A stretch of 57,733 nt of DNA from JAWODU01 sp046483125 (GTDB lineage: Bacteria; Verrucomicrobiota; Kiritimatiellia; UBA8416; JAWODU01), in the NCBI GenBank assembly GCA_046483125.1, contig JAWODU010000099.1, positions 1 through 57,733 of the forward strand. Direction: 5' to 3'. The translations under genes were made by a program, and so were the position numbers. Each line of letters starts with the position of its first letter. The stretch's first letter is position 1. Under the pieces are notes generated by a model. It saw only the letters and a list, made by a program, of their open reading frames with translations. It had not been told where the DNA came from and ran no database searches. This document shows, piece after piece, positions 7,332 through 16,514 of the stretch.

Positions 7332-9827
7332 ATGTCCCAGGCCTACGACAAAATGAAGTCACAGCAGGTCCAGAAGCATGACTGGTACCTCAAAACCGCC
7401 GACGGGCTGGTCTACGGTCCCGTGACACTCGACAAGCTTATAGAATGGGCGCGGCAGGGACGTGTTTCTCCGAGCGCCAGGGTTTCCTCGGACTCAACCA
7501 CATGGCTGCCCCCGGAGGAAGTCCCCGAATTAAAAATGGAATGGTATCTTCAGGCCGCCGATGGTGAGGCTGAAGGCCCTTTCAATCTCCTAGCCATACC
7601 AAGTCTCGTGGAAAGCCGCTGTGTTCCTCGAGACGGTGTGCTCACAAACAAACACACCCGCAAAGAGGTAACGGTAGAATCCCTTCTCAAGTCTTCTTCG
7701 CCGACCGGCGAAACCCAGGAGAGCTCGCCTACAAGACGCAGTCAGGAACACCACATGTCCGCCCTGGTTGCGGAACTCACCGAAGAGGTCCAGACAAAGA
7801 CCCAAACCATCGACCAACTTGAGGAGAAAGTCTCGGCTCTTGAGAAAGAGCAAAACAGTCTCAAGGAAAAACTCGACAAGGAAACCAGCGCGCACCACCG
7901 CGCCCAAGCCAAGGCCGAGGAGGCTGAAAAACACCTCGCCAAGGTTATTTCGGACGTCTCGGACGACCATTCCGTGGCGGCGGCGTCGCATGATCGTGTT
8001 GCCGCGGAACTCGAAGAATGGCGCAACAAATACAAGGCGCTGGACAAATACTCAAGTGAGAATGAACACCGCTTTAAGGAACGTATCAGCGGCCTGGAAA
8101 AGAAAGCGGCTGAATTCGACTGCGTTACCGCGGACCTCAAGTCTAGAATCGGTGAACTGCAGGAAAAGACAACTTCCATTCAATCCGTCCTGGCCGAAAG
8201 GCGGAACCAGGTTGAGAAGAAGATAACCGGGCTTGCCTCAAGTGCAGTCGCCGTTACCTCGGCACTGGCACAATCCAGGGCATATGCGCAGGACCGTGAC
8301 CGCCGTTTCGCCCAGGCCAGCGAAAACTTCAGAGGAAACACCGCCCAACAACACCGCAGACTTGCCGACATCGTTGACAGGCTTCAGAAACATGCCCGCA
8401 ATGTCACTACGCTCCTTGCAAAACAAGCCTCGAACGCTGAAGAAAGGATTAAACAGGCGTCTTCGGCAAAGAAACAGGAACTGACGCGCAGGATCAAGGC
8501 GCTTGAATCCGAAAAAGAACGCCTTCAAGGCGCGCTTACACGGGAACGGACCGAGGCGGAAACCAGACTGCGGGACACGCTCTCGACCCGGGACAAGCAA
8601 GCATCTGCAAAAATCAAGGCCATCGAGTCGGCCGGAGAAACACTTGCCGCCGGCTTCCAGCGGCTCGGCGGTGAACTGGACTCCAGAGAAAAGTCTTACG
8701 CGAAGCTTAAACAGTCCTGCGAAGAGAAAACCAATCAACTCGCCGGCCGAATCGATGATTTACAGGCCCGTGCCAGGTCCGCCGAAGACAAGCTCGCGAA
8801 GGCCCAAGAGGACGCGGCCAGGGAAAAGAACCGGGGGAAAGCCCTGTCGGGCCGCGAACAGGACCTCACGGAGAAACTTAAGTCACTGGAATCCGAAAAG
8901 GGGCGCCTCGAGGAAGCTCTCTCCGAGGAACGCGCCGGACACCAGGAAAAGGTTAAGGAAGCTCTCGCCGCCAGAGAAAAAGAAGTCGCCGCAAAAATAG
9001 ATGAACTGCAGATGCAGGCAGACGGCCTTGAAAAAAGCCTTGCAGACGAACGCGCCCGGGGCGAAAAACAGCTCGCTGAAGCTGTATCCGCAAAAGAAAA
9101 GGAACTTGCCGGTAAACTGACGTCTCTTCAGGCAGAGAAGGAGGAACTGCAATCCGAAACCGCGGCCCGCATCAAGAAACTCGGCAACGACGTACCGTCT
9201 CTTACGCATCAACTGGAAAAGGTAACCCGCGAAAGAGACGAAGCCCACCGGACAGCCGAAAAAGATATAACCAGACTCAAAGCCCGTCTTCACGAATTCG
9301 AAGGCGACAAAGCGGACGTAGAATGGCATCTCAAGCTTGATGACGGAACGGTATACGGCCCGGTTCCCCTTTGCGATCTCCGCTCCTGGGCCGAAGATTG
9401 CCGCATCGGCCCGCAACACGAGGTCTCGCCAGATAAAAAGAAATGGTTTCCCGCATCCCAGGTTCCCGAACTTCGGATGGACTGGATGGTTGAGATCGAC
9501 AAGGACAACAGTTACGGCCCCCTCAACCTGCTCGCGGTCGCAAACCTGCTTGATGACGGCACAATAACCCCTGAAACAGAGGTCAGTCACAAGACGGGCG
9601 ACACAACACTCCGGGCCGAAGCAACCCGCGCCTCTCAGGTTACAGAACTCGCCGAAAGCAGAGAGCATATCGCCGCGGAGGTTAAGGCGTTGAAACAGTC
9701 ACTGGCAGACGAACGCGAAAAAGTCAAGGAACTCGAAGATAAGATCAAGAACGGCGTGGATCACCCTTCCGGCTCCGTCCTCCCGCCTAAGGCAATCACG
9801 AAACTGACCTCCGGAAATACCGGCTGA
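7332..9827 (+). CDS. Coiled-coil protein with paired GYF_2-type domains at both ends
   Basis: This is an 831-residue protein. Near the N-terminus two GYF_2 (DUF4339)-like units lie in tandem: DWYLKTADGLVYGPV with TWLPPEEVPEL, then EWYLQAADGEAEGPFNLL (about 17-105). Residues 135-655 form an almost unbroken charged coiled coil (KLDKETSAH, EKERLQGAL and similar heptads). Near the C-terminus the pair recurs: EWHLKLDDGTVYGPVPL with KWFPASQVPEL, then DWMVEIDKDNSYGPLNLL (about 660-755). A short coiled coil and disordered tail follow. GYF-type domains bind proline-rich peptides. The dumbbell layout suggests a bivalent scaffold or spacer. No signal peptide or membrane helix is present. It starts at ATG 7332 after GGAGG. 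Function is unknown. Confidence 0.75.
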   Translation: MSQAYDKMKSQQVQKHDWYLKTADGLVYGPVTLDKLIEWARQGRVSPSARVSSDSTTWLPPEEVPELKMEWYLQAADGEAEGPFNLLAIPSLVESRCVPRDGVLTNKHTRKEVTVESLLKSSSPTGETQESSPTRRSQEHHMSALVAELTEEVQTKTQTIDQLEEKVSALEKEQNSLKEKLDKETSAHHRAQAKAEEAEKHLAKVISDVSDDHSVAAASHDRVAAELEEWRNKYKALDKYSSENEHRFKERISGLEKKAAEFDCVTADLKSRIGELQEKTTSIQSVLAERRNQVEKKITGLASSAVAVTSALAQSRAYAQDRDRRFAQASENFRGNTAQQHRRLADIVDRLQKHARNVTTLLAKQASNAEERIKQASSAKKQELTRRIKALESEKERLQGALTRERTEAETRLRDTLSTRDKQASAKIKAIESAGETLAAGFQRLGGELDSREKSYAKLKQSCEEKTNQLAGRIDDLQARARSAEDKLAKAQEDAAREKNRGKALSGREQDLTEKLKSLESEKGRLEEALSEERAGHQEKVKEALAAREKEVAAKIDELQMQADGLEKSLADERARGEKQLAEAVSAKEKELAGKLTSLQAEKEELQSETAARIKKLGNDVPSLTHQLEKVTRERDEAHRTAEKDITRLKARLHEFEGDKADVEWHLKLDDGTVYGPVPLCDLRSWAEDCRIGPQHEVSPDKKKWFPASQVPELRMDWMVEIDKDNSYGPLNLLAVANLLDDGTITPETEVSHKTGDTTLRAEATRASQVTELAESREHIAAEVKALKQSLADEREKVKELEDKIKNGVDHPSGSVLPPKAITKLTSGNTG

Positions 9828-9864
9828 AAAGGTACAGGATCTCCCGGGCGTCAGTGTTCAGCGT

Positions 9865-10740
9865 TCAGGCTTGTCTCGACCTTCGGCGGACAGGCGCGCG
9901 ATTCGCAGTATCTCCCTTTCCCCATTTCAGCTTTCTGCTTTCCGTCTTCCCTTCCTCTTCCTTTACCTTTTCCCAGTGCGCGTCCAGGTCCTTAAGGTCA
10001 CAGTCTGCTATTTCGCGGTTTTCACTTCTGATTCTCTCCTCTACCTTCCGAAACCTGGCCATGAACTTGCCGACTGTCTTGTCCAGGACCTCTTCGGCCG
10101 ACAACCCCCTGAATCGACACAGGTTTACAACCGCGAAAAGAAGATCCCCCAGTTCCTCGGCTGTCGCCGCCCTGTCTTCGCGGTCCAGCGACTCCCTTAC
10201 TTCCTCGAGTTCCTCCTCAACCTTTGCCGCTACGTCCTCAATCCCTGTCCAGTCAAATCCCACGCGCGAAGCACGCGACTGGACCCTTTGAGCTTTCTGC
10301 AGTGCCGGCAGATGCCTTGGAACGCCATCCACGGCGGAACGCTTCCCTCCCTTTTCCGCCGCCTTTATGTCGTCCCATCTCCTCAGAACGTGTGCACTGT
10401 CATCTGCCTTTGCGTCCCCGAAAACGTGAGGATGTCTTCTCACAAGCTTATTCGAAATGCCCTGGGCAACTTCTTCAAACGTAAACTCACCCTCCTCCGT
10501 CCGGATCTGAGACTGGAGCACGACATGCAGGAGCACGTCGCCCAATTCCTCCATGTGTTCACGCACGTCGTCTGAATCAATCGCGTCTATTACTTCATAT
10601 CCCTCTTCGATCATGTATTTCTTTAACGAATCGAGTGTCTGCTCCCGGTCCCAGGGACATCCTCCCGGCGCCCTCAATCTCCGGACCACCTCCAGAAGAC
10701 GGTCGATTCCGCTCGTTTTCCCAGAAGCACTCCCCGTCAT
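9865..10740 (-). CDS. mazG: Nucleoside triphosphate pyrophosphohydrolase MazG
   Basis: From ATG 10740 the product has 291 residues. It hydrolyses (d)NTPs to monophosphates and pyrophosphate and is involved in nucleotide-pool cleansing. Two MazG modules are visible, each with an EELGD-type metal motif: HMEELGDVLLHVVLQSQ near 65 and AEELGDLLFAVVNLCRF near 195. The N-terminal LRAPGGCPWDREQT signature is that of the E. coli-type enzyme. Its ATG overlaps the thiC stop (ATGA). The last 30 or so residues, from KTESRKLK onward, exceed the usual family end. They are encoded by the same AAAGCAGAAAGCTGAAA repeat found in other intergenic gaps, followed by a further repeat word. This tail appears to be a repeat-derived extension. 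Confidence 0.92.
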   Translation of the reverse strand: MTGSASGKTSGIDRLLEVVRRLRAPGGCPWDREQTLDSLKKYMIEEGYEVIDAIDSDDVREHMEELGDVLLHVVLQSQIRTEEGEFTFEEVAQGISNKLVRRHPHVFGDAKADDSAHVLRRWDDIKAAEKGGKRSAVDGVPRHLPALQKAQRVQSRASRVGFDWTGIEDVAAKVEEELEEVRESLDREDRAATAEELGDLLFAVVNLCRFRGLSAEEVLDKTVGKFMARFRKVEERIRSENREIADCDLKDLDAHWEKVKEEEGKTESRKLKWGKGDTANRAPVRRRSRQA

Positions 10741-12023
10741 AATCCGTCCTTCAGTCTTTTCGTCGCCCTGACCGCGCACAATTCCCTGCCGCACATTGAA
10801 CAGAAATCATCGTCCCCCTCCTGCCCGGACTTGCTGTCGTCATATTTACTTCTGGCCACTTTCTCGTTAAGCGCGAGACGAAACTGTTCATCCCAGTCGA
10901 AGCCGACGCGGGCCCTGGCCATAGCGTCATCCCATTCTCTGGCCCCTTCAAGGCCTCTGGCCACGTCAGCGGCGTGAGCGGCTATTCTGTAGGCCGCGAT
11001 CCCGTCCCGGACATCCTCGCGGCTGGGGAGACCAAGGTGTTCCGACGGGGTCACATAGCACAACAGGGACGCGCCGTAATATGCCGCAGCCGTTGCTCCA
11101 ATGCTCGATGTTATATGGTCGTAACCTGGCGCTATATCCGTCACGACCGGCCCGAGAACGTAGAATGGGGCGCCGTCGCATACTTCGCGTTCCCGTTCAA
11201 CGTTCATCTGTATTTCGTTAAAGGGTATGTGGCCCGGACCCTCCACCATTACCTGCACGCCGCCCTCACGGCAACGCCTTACCAGATCCCCCATTACTTC
11301 TAATTCCGCGAACTGTGATTCATCGCTTGCATCGGCAAGGCATCCGGGCCGGAGACCATCCCCCACGGACACAGTTACGTCGTTCTCCCGGCAGATCTCG
11401 AGCACTGTGCCCCATGAAGAATAAAGCGGGTTTTCTGCATTGTGATGATTCATCCACTCCGCCATGATTGAGCCGCCCCTGCTCACGATGCCCATTACCC
11501 TCTTCAACGCTCGCGGCACATGCTTCTCGAGCAGACCCGCGTGTAATGTCATAAAATCAACACCCTGTCGGGCGTGTTCCCGGATAACTTCCAGGATCAT
11601 TTCTTCCGTCAAACTCTCTATCCGGCCCCCTGCCCTTCCAAAGGCCTCGTATATCGGAACAGTACCCAGCGGCACCGGGCAGTTATCGAGCATCGCTATC
11701 CTGAGGTCCTCCACGCCCGGCCCCACGCTCAAATCCATTACAAAGTCAGTTCCGGCCTCCAGTGCCGCCCGAAGCTTTTCAAGTTCCTCCTCCCGCGAAG
11801 AACGCACGGAGGAACGTCCGATATTGGCATTGATTTTGGTCCTGAACGGCCGCCCGACGACCACGGGCTTCAGCCCCGTGTGACGCACGTTGGCAGGAAT
11901 AACAGCCCGACCCGAGGCAATCTCACCCCGGACACTGTCAAGGGGTTGCGCTTCATCGCGGGCAACCGACTTCATTGCGTCGGTCAAGTTTCCCGCTTTC
12001 GCAGATTCCAGCTGCGTACTCAT
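10737..12023 (-). CDS. thiC: Phosphomethylpyrimidine synthase ThiC
   Basis: This 428-residue radical SAM enzyme rearranges aminoimidazole ribotide to hydroxymethylpyrimidine phosphate for thiamine. Seen in order are KINANIGRS, a phosphate/substrate strand containing MDLSVG, MTLHAGLL, the VMVEGPGHIP and DIAPGYDHI motifs, and the C-terminal CxxCxxxxC cluster motif (CSMCGRELC, about 408-416). The ATG at 12023 (MSTQLESAK) fits the family start. An in-frame ATG at 12089 would add 22 unconserved residues. No TPP riboswitch is visible in the short gap to the upstream HAD gene, so any thiamine control would have to sit further up. The downstream mazG start overlaps its stop by four bases. Confidence 0.95.
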   Translation of the reverse strand: MSTQLESAKAGNLTDAMKSVARDEAQPLDSVRGEIASGRAVIPANVRHTGLKPVVVGRPFRTKINANIGRSSVRSSREEELEKLRAALEAGTDFVMDLSVGPGVEDLRIAMLDNCPVPLGTVPIYEAFGRAGGRIESLTEEMILEVIREHARQGVDFMTLHAGLLEKHVPRALKRVMGIVSRGGSIMAEWMNHHNAENPLYSSWGTVLEICRENDVTVSVGDGLRPGCLADASDESQFAELEVMGDLVRRCREGGVQVMVEGPGHIPFNEIQMNVEREREVCDGAPFYVLGPVVTDIAPGYDHITSSIGATAAAYYGASLLCYVTPSEHLGLPSREDVRDGIAAYRIAAHAADVARGLEGAREWDDAMARARVGFDWDEQFRLALNEKVARSKYDDSKSGQEGDDDFCSMCGRELCAVRATKRLKDGL

Positions 12024-12135
12024 GGTACAGAAAAAGCCTTCCGGTAATTCAGCAACGGCAACCGCCCGAGGCAAACCATCCTCGGGCACAACCGCATTCC
12101 CTGCGAGACTCCCGAGCCGTTTCCGGGGAAATCAA

Positions 12136-12843
12136 TCAAAGAAGGCCCAGAATATCTTTAATTGCCTGGTCGTTAAGATCTTCGGCGTACAGATCAGCGC
12201 CTCCGAAATCCTGATACGCCGTATACTCGTCCGCTATAACCGCGCACTTCATCTGTGCTTTGAGTGCGTTCCGGCACGAGACATTATCGGTAGCAATGGC
12301 CAGGCACTGCACCGGTTCAACCGACATTTCTTCGGCCAGTCCCTCCCAGTCTTCTTTACCGGGAAATTCCCTGTCGGTTACGGAACAGGCCTTTACCCTG
12401 ACCACCGAATCCGATAGCCCGGCCCGGCCCGCCAGACTGTCGACGGTTTCTTTATCCATTCTGCTGACAGCACCGACACTGACTCCGCGTTTAACCAGCT
12501 CGGTCACGAATTCCTTTATCCCGCGCCTCGCCTTCACGGACCCGTCCCTCAAGGACAGCCTGATACCTTCCTCCAGTTCCCCGGCGAGCTTTTCTTCGGA
12601 TACTCTTTTCTTGCCCACGCCCTCCAGAAGAGCAGGCAGAAATTGCCTTACCGGCCCGGAGAGGCAGTAACGCTGAAATAATACCGGCGTAAGCTCTATA
12701 CCCTTGTCTTTGAGCACGCTTTTCAGGACATCGAAAATTATTTTCCTGCCGTCTACGCCGCATGTTTCCAGTTCAAACATAACGGCACGCGGTTTTGCCG
12801 CGGATTCGTTGTTTTCCACAGTCCCACTACCTTTGTCTGTCAT
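12136..12843 (-). CDS. HAD-like protein with degenerate catalytic motif
   Basis: This 235-residue protein has the outline of a beta-phosphoglucomutase-type haloacid dehalogenase. It has a first strand AVMFELETCG near 20, a helical cap (about 35-120), a Ser/Thr strand SVGAVSRMD near 127, and a final AIATDNVSCRNALKAQ strand near 188. The first motif should be DxDx(T/V), but here both aspartates are glutamates (E-L-E-T), and the motif IV acidic pair is reduced to a single Asp. The nucleophilic aspartate needed for phosphotransfer is therefore missing, and the protein is probably a non-enzymatic or regulatory HAD. It starts at ATG 12843 after GGAGGAG and is transcribed towards thiC (112 bases). 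Confidence 0.65.
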   Translation of the reverse strand: MTDKGSGTVENNESAAKPRAVMFELETCGVDGRKIIFDVLKSVLKDKGIELTPVLFQRYCLSGPVRQFLPALLEGVGKKRVSEEKLAGELEEGIRLSLRDGSVKARRGIKEFVTELVKRGVSVGAVSRMDKETVDSLAGRAGLSDSVVRVKACSVTDREFPGKEDWEGLAEEMSVEPVQCLAIATDNVSCRNALKAQMKCAVIADEYTAYQDFGGADLYAEDLNDQAIKDILGLL

Positions 12844-12960
12844 CTACTCCTCCAGATTCCCTTTATGACCATGCAAGCTTCGCCGTTTCTTTTTGATCTA
12901 ATTCTCCGGAATATAACAGCCTTCCCGACCGCAGTCAACCCGCCGCGGCAGAACTGTCCG

Positions 12961-14529
12961 TCACATTCCGCCGATCTCTTTTATGGCAAAAGGGATCTCG
13001 CTGATCAAGTCACCTGCCGTTATTCCGCTCTGAGAACTCCGCCACGCCGCGTTGTCTCCGGCCCGACCATGGAGAAACACGCCCAACCTCGCCGCGTCGA
13101 ACAACGCCAGTCCCTGCGCCGCCAGTCCGGCAAGCACACCGCCCAGGACATCGCCAGTGCCGCCGCTGGCCATACCCGGGTTGCCGGTCGTATTCACGTT
13201 GAGAGGCGCGTCATGCCGCGCCACTATCGTCGCGGCCCCTTTCAACACCACAATCTTGCCGGTCTCTTCCGCCAGCGATCTTGCCGATTTCATTCTATCC
13301 GCCTGTATTTCCGACGTCTCCTTACCCGTGAGCCCGGCCATCTCGCCCGGATGCGGTGTAAGAATGAGTTCTCTCGGACTTCCGGCTAATATTTCCGGCC
13401 TGCCGGCGCAGATATTCAGCGCGTCCGCGTCCGCCACGACAGGGCACCCCTCAGCCCCGAGCAGCTTTTCAACAATCCGCGCCGTTCCCTCGGTTGCCCG
13501 CATACCGGGGCCGATAAGCACCGCGTCAAACTCATCCGGATTCAACGGGCACGCTTCAACGCAGTTCCCCGTCAGAACGCCTTCAGCGGTCTCCTTGCCG
13601 CCGTGCACCATGCATTCAGGACTCATGGCGGCAACGGTCTGGGCTATGGATTCGGGCACCAGTAAGCTGACCAGCCCGCAACCCGACCGCATCGCCGAAG
13701 CGCCCGCCATGCCCATGGCCCCGGCGTATCCACGCGAACCCCCGATCAACAGCGCGTGCCCGTACACGCCTTTGTGAACGTCCCTGGGACGCCGGCCGGT
13801 CAGGTCCGCCAGTTCCGCCGCGGTTATGAGTTCAACTTCCGAATCGATTCCTTCTATATAACCGGAAGGTATACCTATATCAGCAACTTCAATATTCCCC
13901 GTGTAGTTCACCGCCTGCGGCGCCGCAAGCCCCGCTTTCGGCCAAGCCATCGTTACGGTAACATCCGCCCTGACCGCCTCTCCCTCGGCCGAACCCGTGT
14001 CGGCGTTCAGCCCCGACGGCACATCTACCGCCACCACGGGACAGTGCCTGCCCAGGTTATTGACATAGCCGATGGCTCCGGCGACCGGCCCGCGGGGTGG
14101 TCCGCTCACTCCGATACCGAGAAGGCTGTCCACGGCGATATCCGCTTCCCACGCCCCCCGGCCGTCACCGTCCCTCCACTCTTCGATCGTCGGCATCCAT
14201 CCTGGCTTGATACCCGCTGTTTTCATCCGTCCAAGATGTTTCAGGGCATCACCCTTGATCTGATCGCGGTCAGCGGCAACCCAGACGTTCACGTCCATTC
14301 CGTCCTCGCGCAGAATCCTGGCAACGGCGAAACCGTCCCCTCCGTTGTTTCCTCTTCCCGCGAAGACATGCACGAGCGGCGAGGAAAGACCTATGCGGCT
14401 TGCCAGGCGTTCCACCACCCGAGCTGCTCCAAGGCCGGCCTGTTCCATTAATTCCTCTCCTTCGATACCGCCCTCTTCCATAGCCCGCTTATCCAATTCC
14501 CGCATTTTCGCAGTACTTACAACCTTCAT
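12961..14529 (-). CDS. nnr: Bifunctional NAD(P)HX epimerase / ADP- or ATP-dependent NAD(P)HX dehydratase
   Basis: This 522-residue protein repairs hydrated NAD(P)H. The N-terminal YjeF_N epimerase domain (about 1-215) shows MRELDKRAMEEGGI, the GRGNNGGDGFAVARIL nucleotide motif and DVPSGLNADTG. The C-terminal ribokinase-like dehydratase domain (about 230-520) shows HKGVYGHALLIGGS, LTPHPGEMAGLTG, VLKGAATIVA and the GNPGMASGGTGDVLGGVLAG catalytic loop with its Asp. Both halves look complete. The ATG at 14529 follows AGGAG. It is 37 bases after acpS and is the third gene of a pdxJ-acpS-nnr run, an arrangement also found in other bacteria. Confidence 0.94.
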   Translation of the reverse strand: MKVVSTAKMRELDKRAMEEGGIEGEELMEQAGLGAARVVERLASRIGLSSPLVHVFAGRGNNGGDGFAVARILREDGMDVNVWVAADRDQIKGDALKHLGRMKTAGIKPGWMPTIEEWRDGDGRGAWEADIAVDSLLGIGVSGPPRGPVAGAIGYVNNLGRHCPVVAVDVPSGLNADTGSAEGEAVRADVTVTMAWPKAGLAAPQAVNYTGNIEVADIGIPSGYIEGIDSEVELITAAELADLTGRRPRDVHKGVYGHALLIGGSRGYAGAMGMAGASAMRSGCGLVSLLVPESIAQTVAAMSPECMVHGGKETAEGVLTGNCVEACPLNPDEFDAVLIGPGMRATEGTARIVEKLLGAEGCPVVADADALNICAGRPEILAGSPRELILTPHPGEMAGLTGKETSEIQADRMKSARSLAEETGKIVVLKGAATIVARHDAPLNVNTTGNPGMASGGTGDVLGGVLAGLAAQGLALFDAARLGVFLHGRAGDNAAWRSSQSGITAGDLISEIPFAIKEIGGM

Positions 14530-14566
14530 TCAGTCACTCCTGCCCGTCAGTTCCGCCGTGCACTCT

Positions 14567-14971
14567 TTAACATTCAGCCGCCGCAACCAGTAACGCGTAC
14601 GCTATGGCGTGATTTCTCGTATGCGAGAGGCTTATCATGATCCGTTTCACCTTTCTCGCCTCGACAGCCTTCTGTCCCCTCCCGCTCAATCTCACCGTTG
14701 GAGCTCCCGAGATATCGTTTCTTTCCACTTCAATGTCCAGCCAGCCTATCTCGGGGCTGATCCCGGTTTCCAGCGCTTTTACAACAGCTTCCTTTACGGC
14801 AATTCGCCCGGCGTAATGAAGCCAGGGCAAAGCCTTGCTCTCACAGTATTTCCGCTCGCGGGGAAGAAAGACCTTGTCCGTAAAACGGTGTCCCCACTTC
14901 GCGATGAGATCCCGCACCCGTTCGTTCTCGACCAGGTCAACCCCCGTCCCAGATACAATCTCACCCGTCAT
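14567..14971 (-). CDS. acpS: Holo-[acyl-carrier-protein] synthase AcpS
   Basis: This 134-residue enzyme transfers 4'-phosphopantetheine from CoA to acyl carrier protein. It has the two AcpS signatures: GTGVDLVENERV (residues 8-19, with the metal-binding Asp) and YAGRIAVKEAVVKAL near 54, which contains the second acidic ligand and catalytic lysine region. The C-terminal SLSHTRNHAIAYALL strand is also typical. Length is normal. Its ATG overlaps the pdxJ stop by four bases (ATGA). Because the pdxJ stop lies in a dispersed repeat, the acpS start is also shaped by the repeat. Confidence 0.95.
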   Translation of the reverse strand: MTGEIVSGTGVDLVENERVRDLIAKWGHRFTDKVFLPRERKYCESKALPWLHYAGRIAVKEAVVKALETGISPEIGWLDIEVERNDISGAPTVRLSGRGQKAVEARKVKRIMISLSHTRNHAIAYALLVAAAEC

Positions 14972-15759
14972 TTCTGCTTTCTGCTTTCTGTTTTCTGCTT
15001 TTCCTCCATCTTCTCCACCATCTCTCTCACCGCCGCTTCAATCCCGAGAAAGACCGACCGGCAGATGATGCTGTGCCCGATATTCAGCGTATCCAGGTGC
15101 GGCACCTCCAGCACACCTTCCACCGAACGAATGCTTATGCCGTGGCCCGCGTTGACGCGCAATCCCTCTGCGTCGGCGATATTCGCCGCGTCGATCAACC
15201 GTCCCAGCTCACGCTTCCGCTCTCCCTTTTTCCGGCCCGCGCTCATTCCATCAACTGTGTGGCAGTATTCGCCGGTATGAAGTTCCACGTATTCCGCTCC
15301 GCAACGGGCCGCCGATCTTACATGGGATTCTTCGGGATCGATAAAGAGACTTACGCGAATACCGGCTTCGGCCAGAACCCCCGTTACCCGCCTGATAGAT
15401 TCCTCGGACGCCTCAACGTTAAGACCGCCTTCAGTGGTAAGCTCCTCGCGCCGTTCCGGTACGAGGCAGACCTCGTCAGGCTTAACGTCGAGAGCGATTT
15501 TCACGATTCCGGGGTTATTCGCCATTTCAAGGTTCAGAGGCACGTTTACGGATTCCCGGAGCGCGTAGACGTCCCTGTCCTGAATATGACGCCTGTCTTC
15601 CCGAAGGTGCACGGTAATCCCGGACGCCCCGGCCCTTTCACAGCGCCGCGCGGTTTCCGCCATGTCCGGATACGGTGTGCCCCTGGCCTGCCGCAGGGAA
15701 GCCACATGGTCTATGTTGACCCCCAGTTTCACACGTTCACGTTTCACCGCGTCTCTCAT
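14968..15759 (-). CDS. pdxJ: Pyridoxine 5'-phosphate synthase PdxJ
   Basis: This 263-residue TIM-barrel enzyme condenses deoxyxylulose phosphate with amino-oxopropyl phosphate to form pyridoxine phosphate. The opening KLGVNIDHVASLRQARGT, then GITVHLREDRRHI, NLEMA, CLVPERREELTTEGGL and the late NAGHGI and NIGHSII phosphate strands are all PdxJ signatures. The C-terminus should end a few residues after EAAVREMV. Here it continues into EEKQKTESRKQK, encoded by the GCAGAAAGC-type dispersed repeat. The repeat also supplies the stop and the overlapping acpS start. It is the first gene of the pdxJ-acpS-nnr group and is divergent from the TPR gene. No strong ribosome site is seen before ATG 15759. 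Confidence 0.95.
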   Translation of the reverse strand: MRDAVKRERVKLGVNIDHVASLRQARGTPYPDMAETARRCERAGASGITVHLREDRRHIQDRDVYALRESVNVPLNLEMANNPGIVKIALDVKPDEVCLVPERREELTTEGGLNVEASEESIRRVTGVLAEAGIRVSLFIDPEESHVRSAARCGAEYVELHTGEYCHTVDGMSAGRKKGERKRELGRLIDAANIADAEGLRVNAGHGISIRSVEGVLEVPHLDTLNIGHSIICRSVFLGIEAAVREMVEKMEEKQKTESRKQK

Positions 15760-15875
15760 CGATTATCCGAAAGTACGGGCACCGGGCGTACAAATCACGA
15801 AAAAAAGCTTTCTCCCGAGCGCCCCTTTATGATTACCTGTGTCCCGGTTCCTTCAAGGGAAAGAATGCTACCCGA

Positions 15876-16514
15876 ATGGCGGAAAATATACCAGATGAAC
15901 TTAAGGCTGTCCGTGACTTCGTGTCCCGGTATCAGCGCTACATTCTCGCAGTGCTCTTCGTTGCGGCCGCGGCGGTTTTCGTGATTCGTTATTACTCATC
16001 GACCGCGACCGGAAAAGAGCGCGAAGCCCAGCGCATTCTTTTCCGCTCCCGCACCGTTCAGGATCTCCGTTCATTCCTGGATGATTACGCCGGTACCCCA
16101 TCGGCTCCGTTGGCCCGTCTCAAGCTCGCCAAAATGCTCTTTAACAACGGCCGTTACGCGGCTGCCCTCGACCAGTATTCGGCTTTCGAGCGCGATTATC
16201 CGGAACATTATTTCCTGCCCGCCGCAAACATGGGGCACGCCAATGCCCTCTACGCGCTCGGCCATGTCAGCGAGGCCCTTTCGGTGTTTAACGAATTTCT
16301 CGGGGAATACCCCGCCCATTACCTTCGGTCACAGGCGCTCCTGGGACGCGCTCGCTGTCTGGAAACCCGGGGAAGAATAAGAGAAGCCATCGAGGCCTAC
16401 ACACGGTTCGCCGCCGAACACCCCGACAGTCCGGGAATAGAGGAGACCGAAGAAGCGCTGGATAAACTGACCTCCGAGCCCGCCCCTACTCTCCCCCCTG
16501 TTGAGAATCCTTAG
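15876..16514 (+). CDS. Membrane-anchored TPR protein (YfgM/BamD-like)
   Basis: This 212-residue protein has one N-terminal membrane helix (about 22-40, with a cytoplasmic MAENIPDELKAVRDFVSRY start) and then tetratricopeptide-like helical pairs: a YAGTPSAPLARLKLA repeat, NNGRYAAALDQYSAFERDYP, GHVSEALSVFNEFLGEYP and GRIREAIEAYTRFAAEHP. The layout resembles YfgM-like proteins of the inner membrane or BamD/YbgF-type scaffolds with the TPR part in the periplasm. The partner is unknown. It starts at ATG 15876 after AAGGGAAAG. Its 3' end overlaps the convergent tatA gene by 29 bases, so the two transcripts are antisense at their ends. Confidence 0.75.
   Translation: MAENIPDELKAVRDFVSRYQRYILAVLFVAAAAVFVIRYYSSTATGKEREAQRILFRSRTVQDLRSFLDDYAGTPSAPLARLKLAKMLFNNGRYAAALDQYSAFERDYPEHYFLPAANMGHANALYALGHVSEALSVFNEFLGEYPAHYLRSQALLGRARCLETRGRIREAIEAYTRFAAEHPDSPGIEETEEALDKLTSEPAPTLPPVENP

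Noticed and set aside
12024..12135. TPP riboswitch before thiC
   Set aside because: A CTCGGG/CCCGAG hairpin and a GCAGGGAA word are present, but the CTGAGA and ACCxxxGAACCTGAT segments of the aptamer are absent and the space to the upstream gene is too short.
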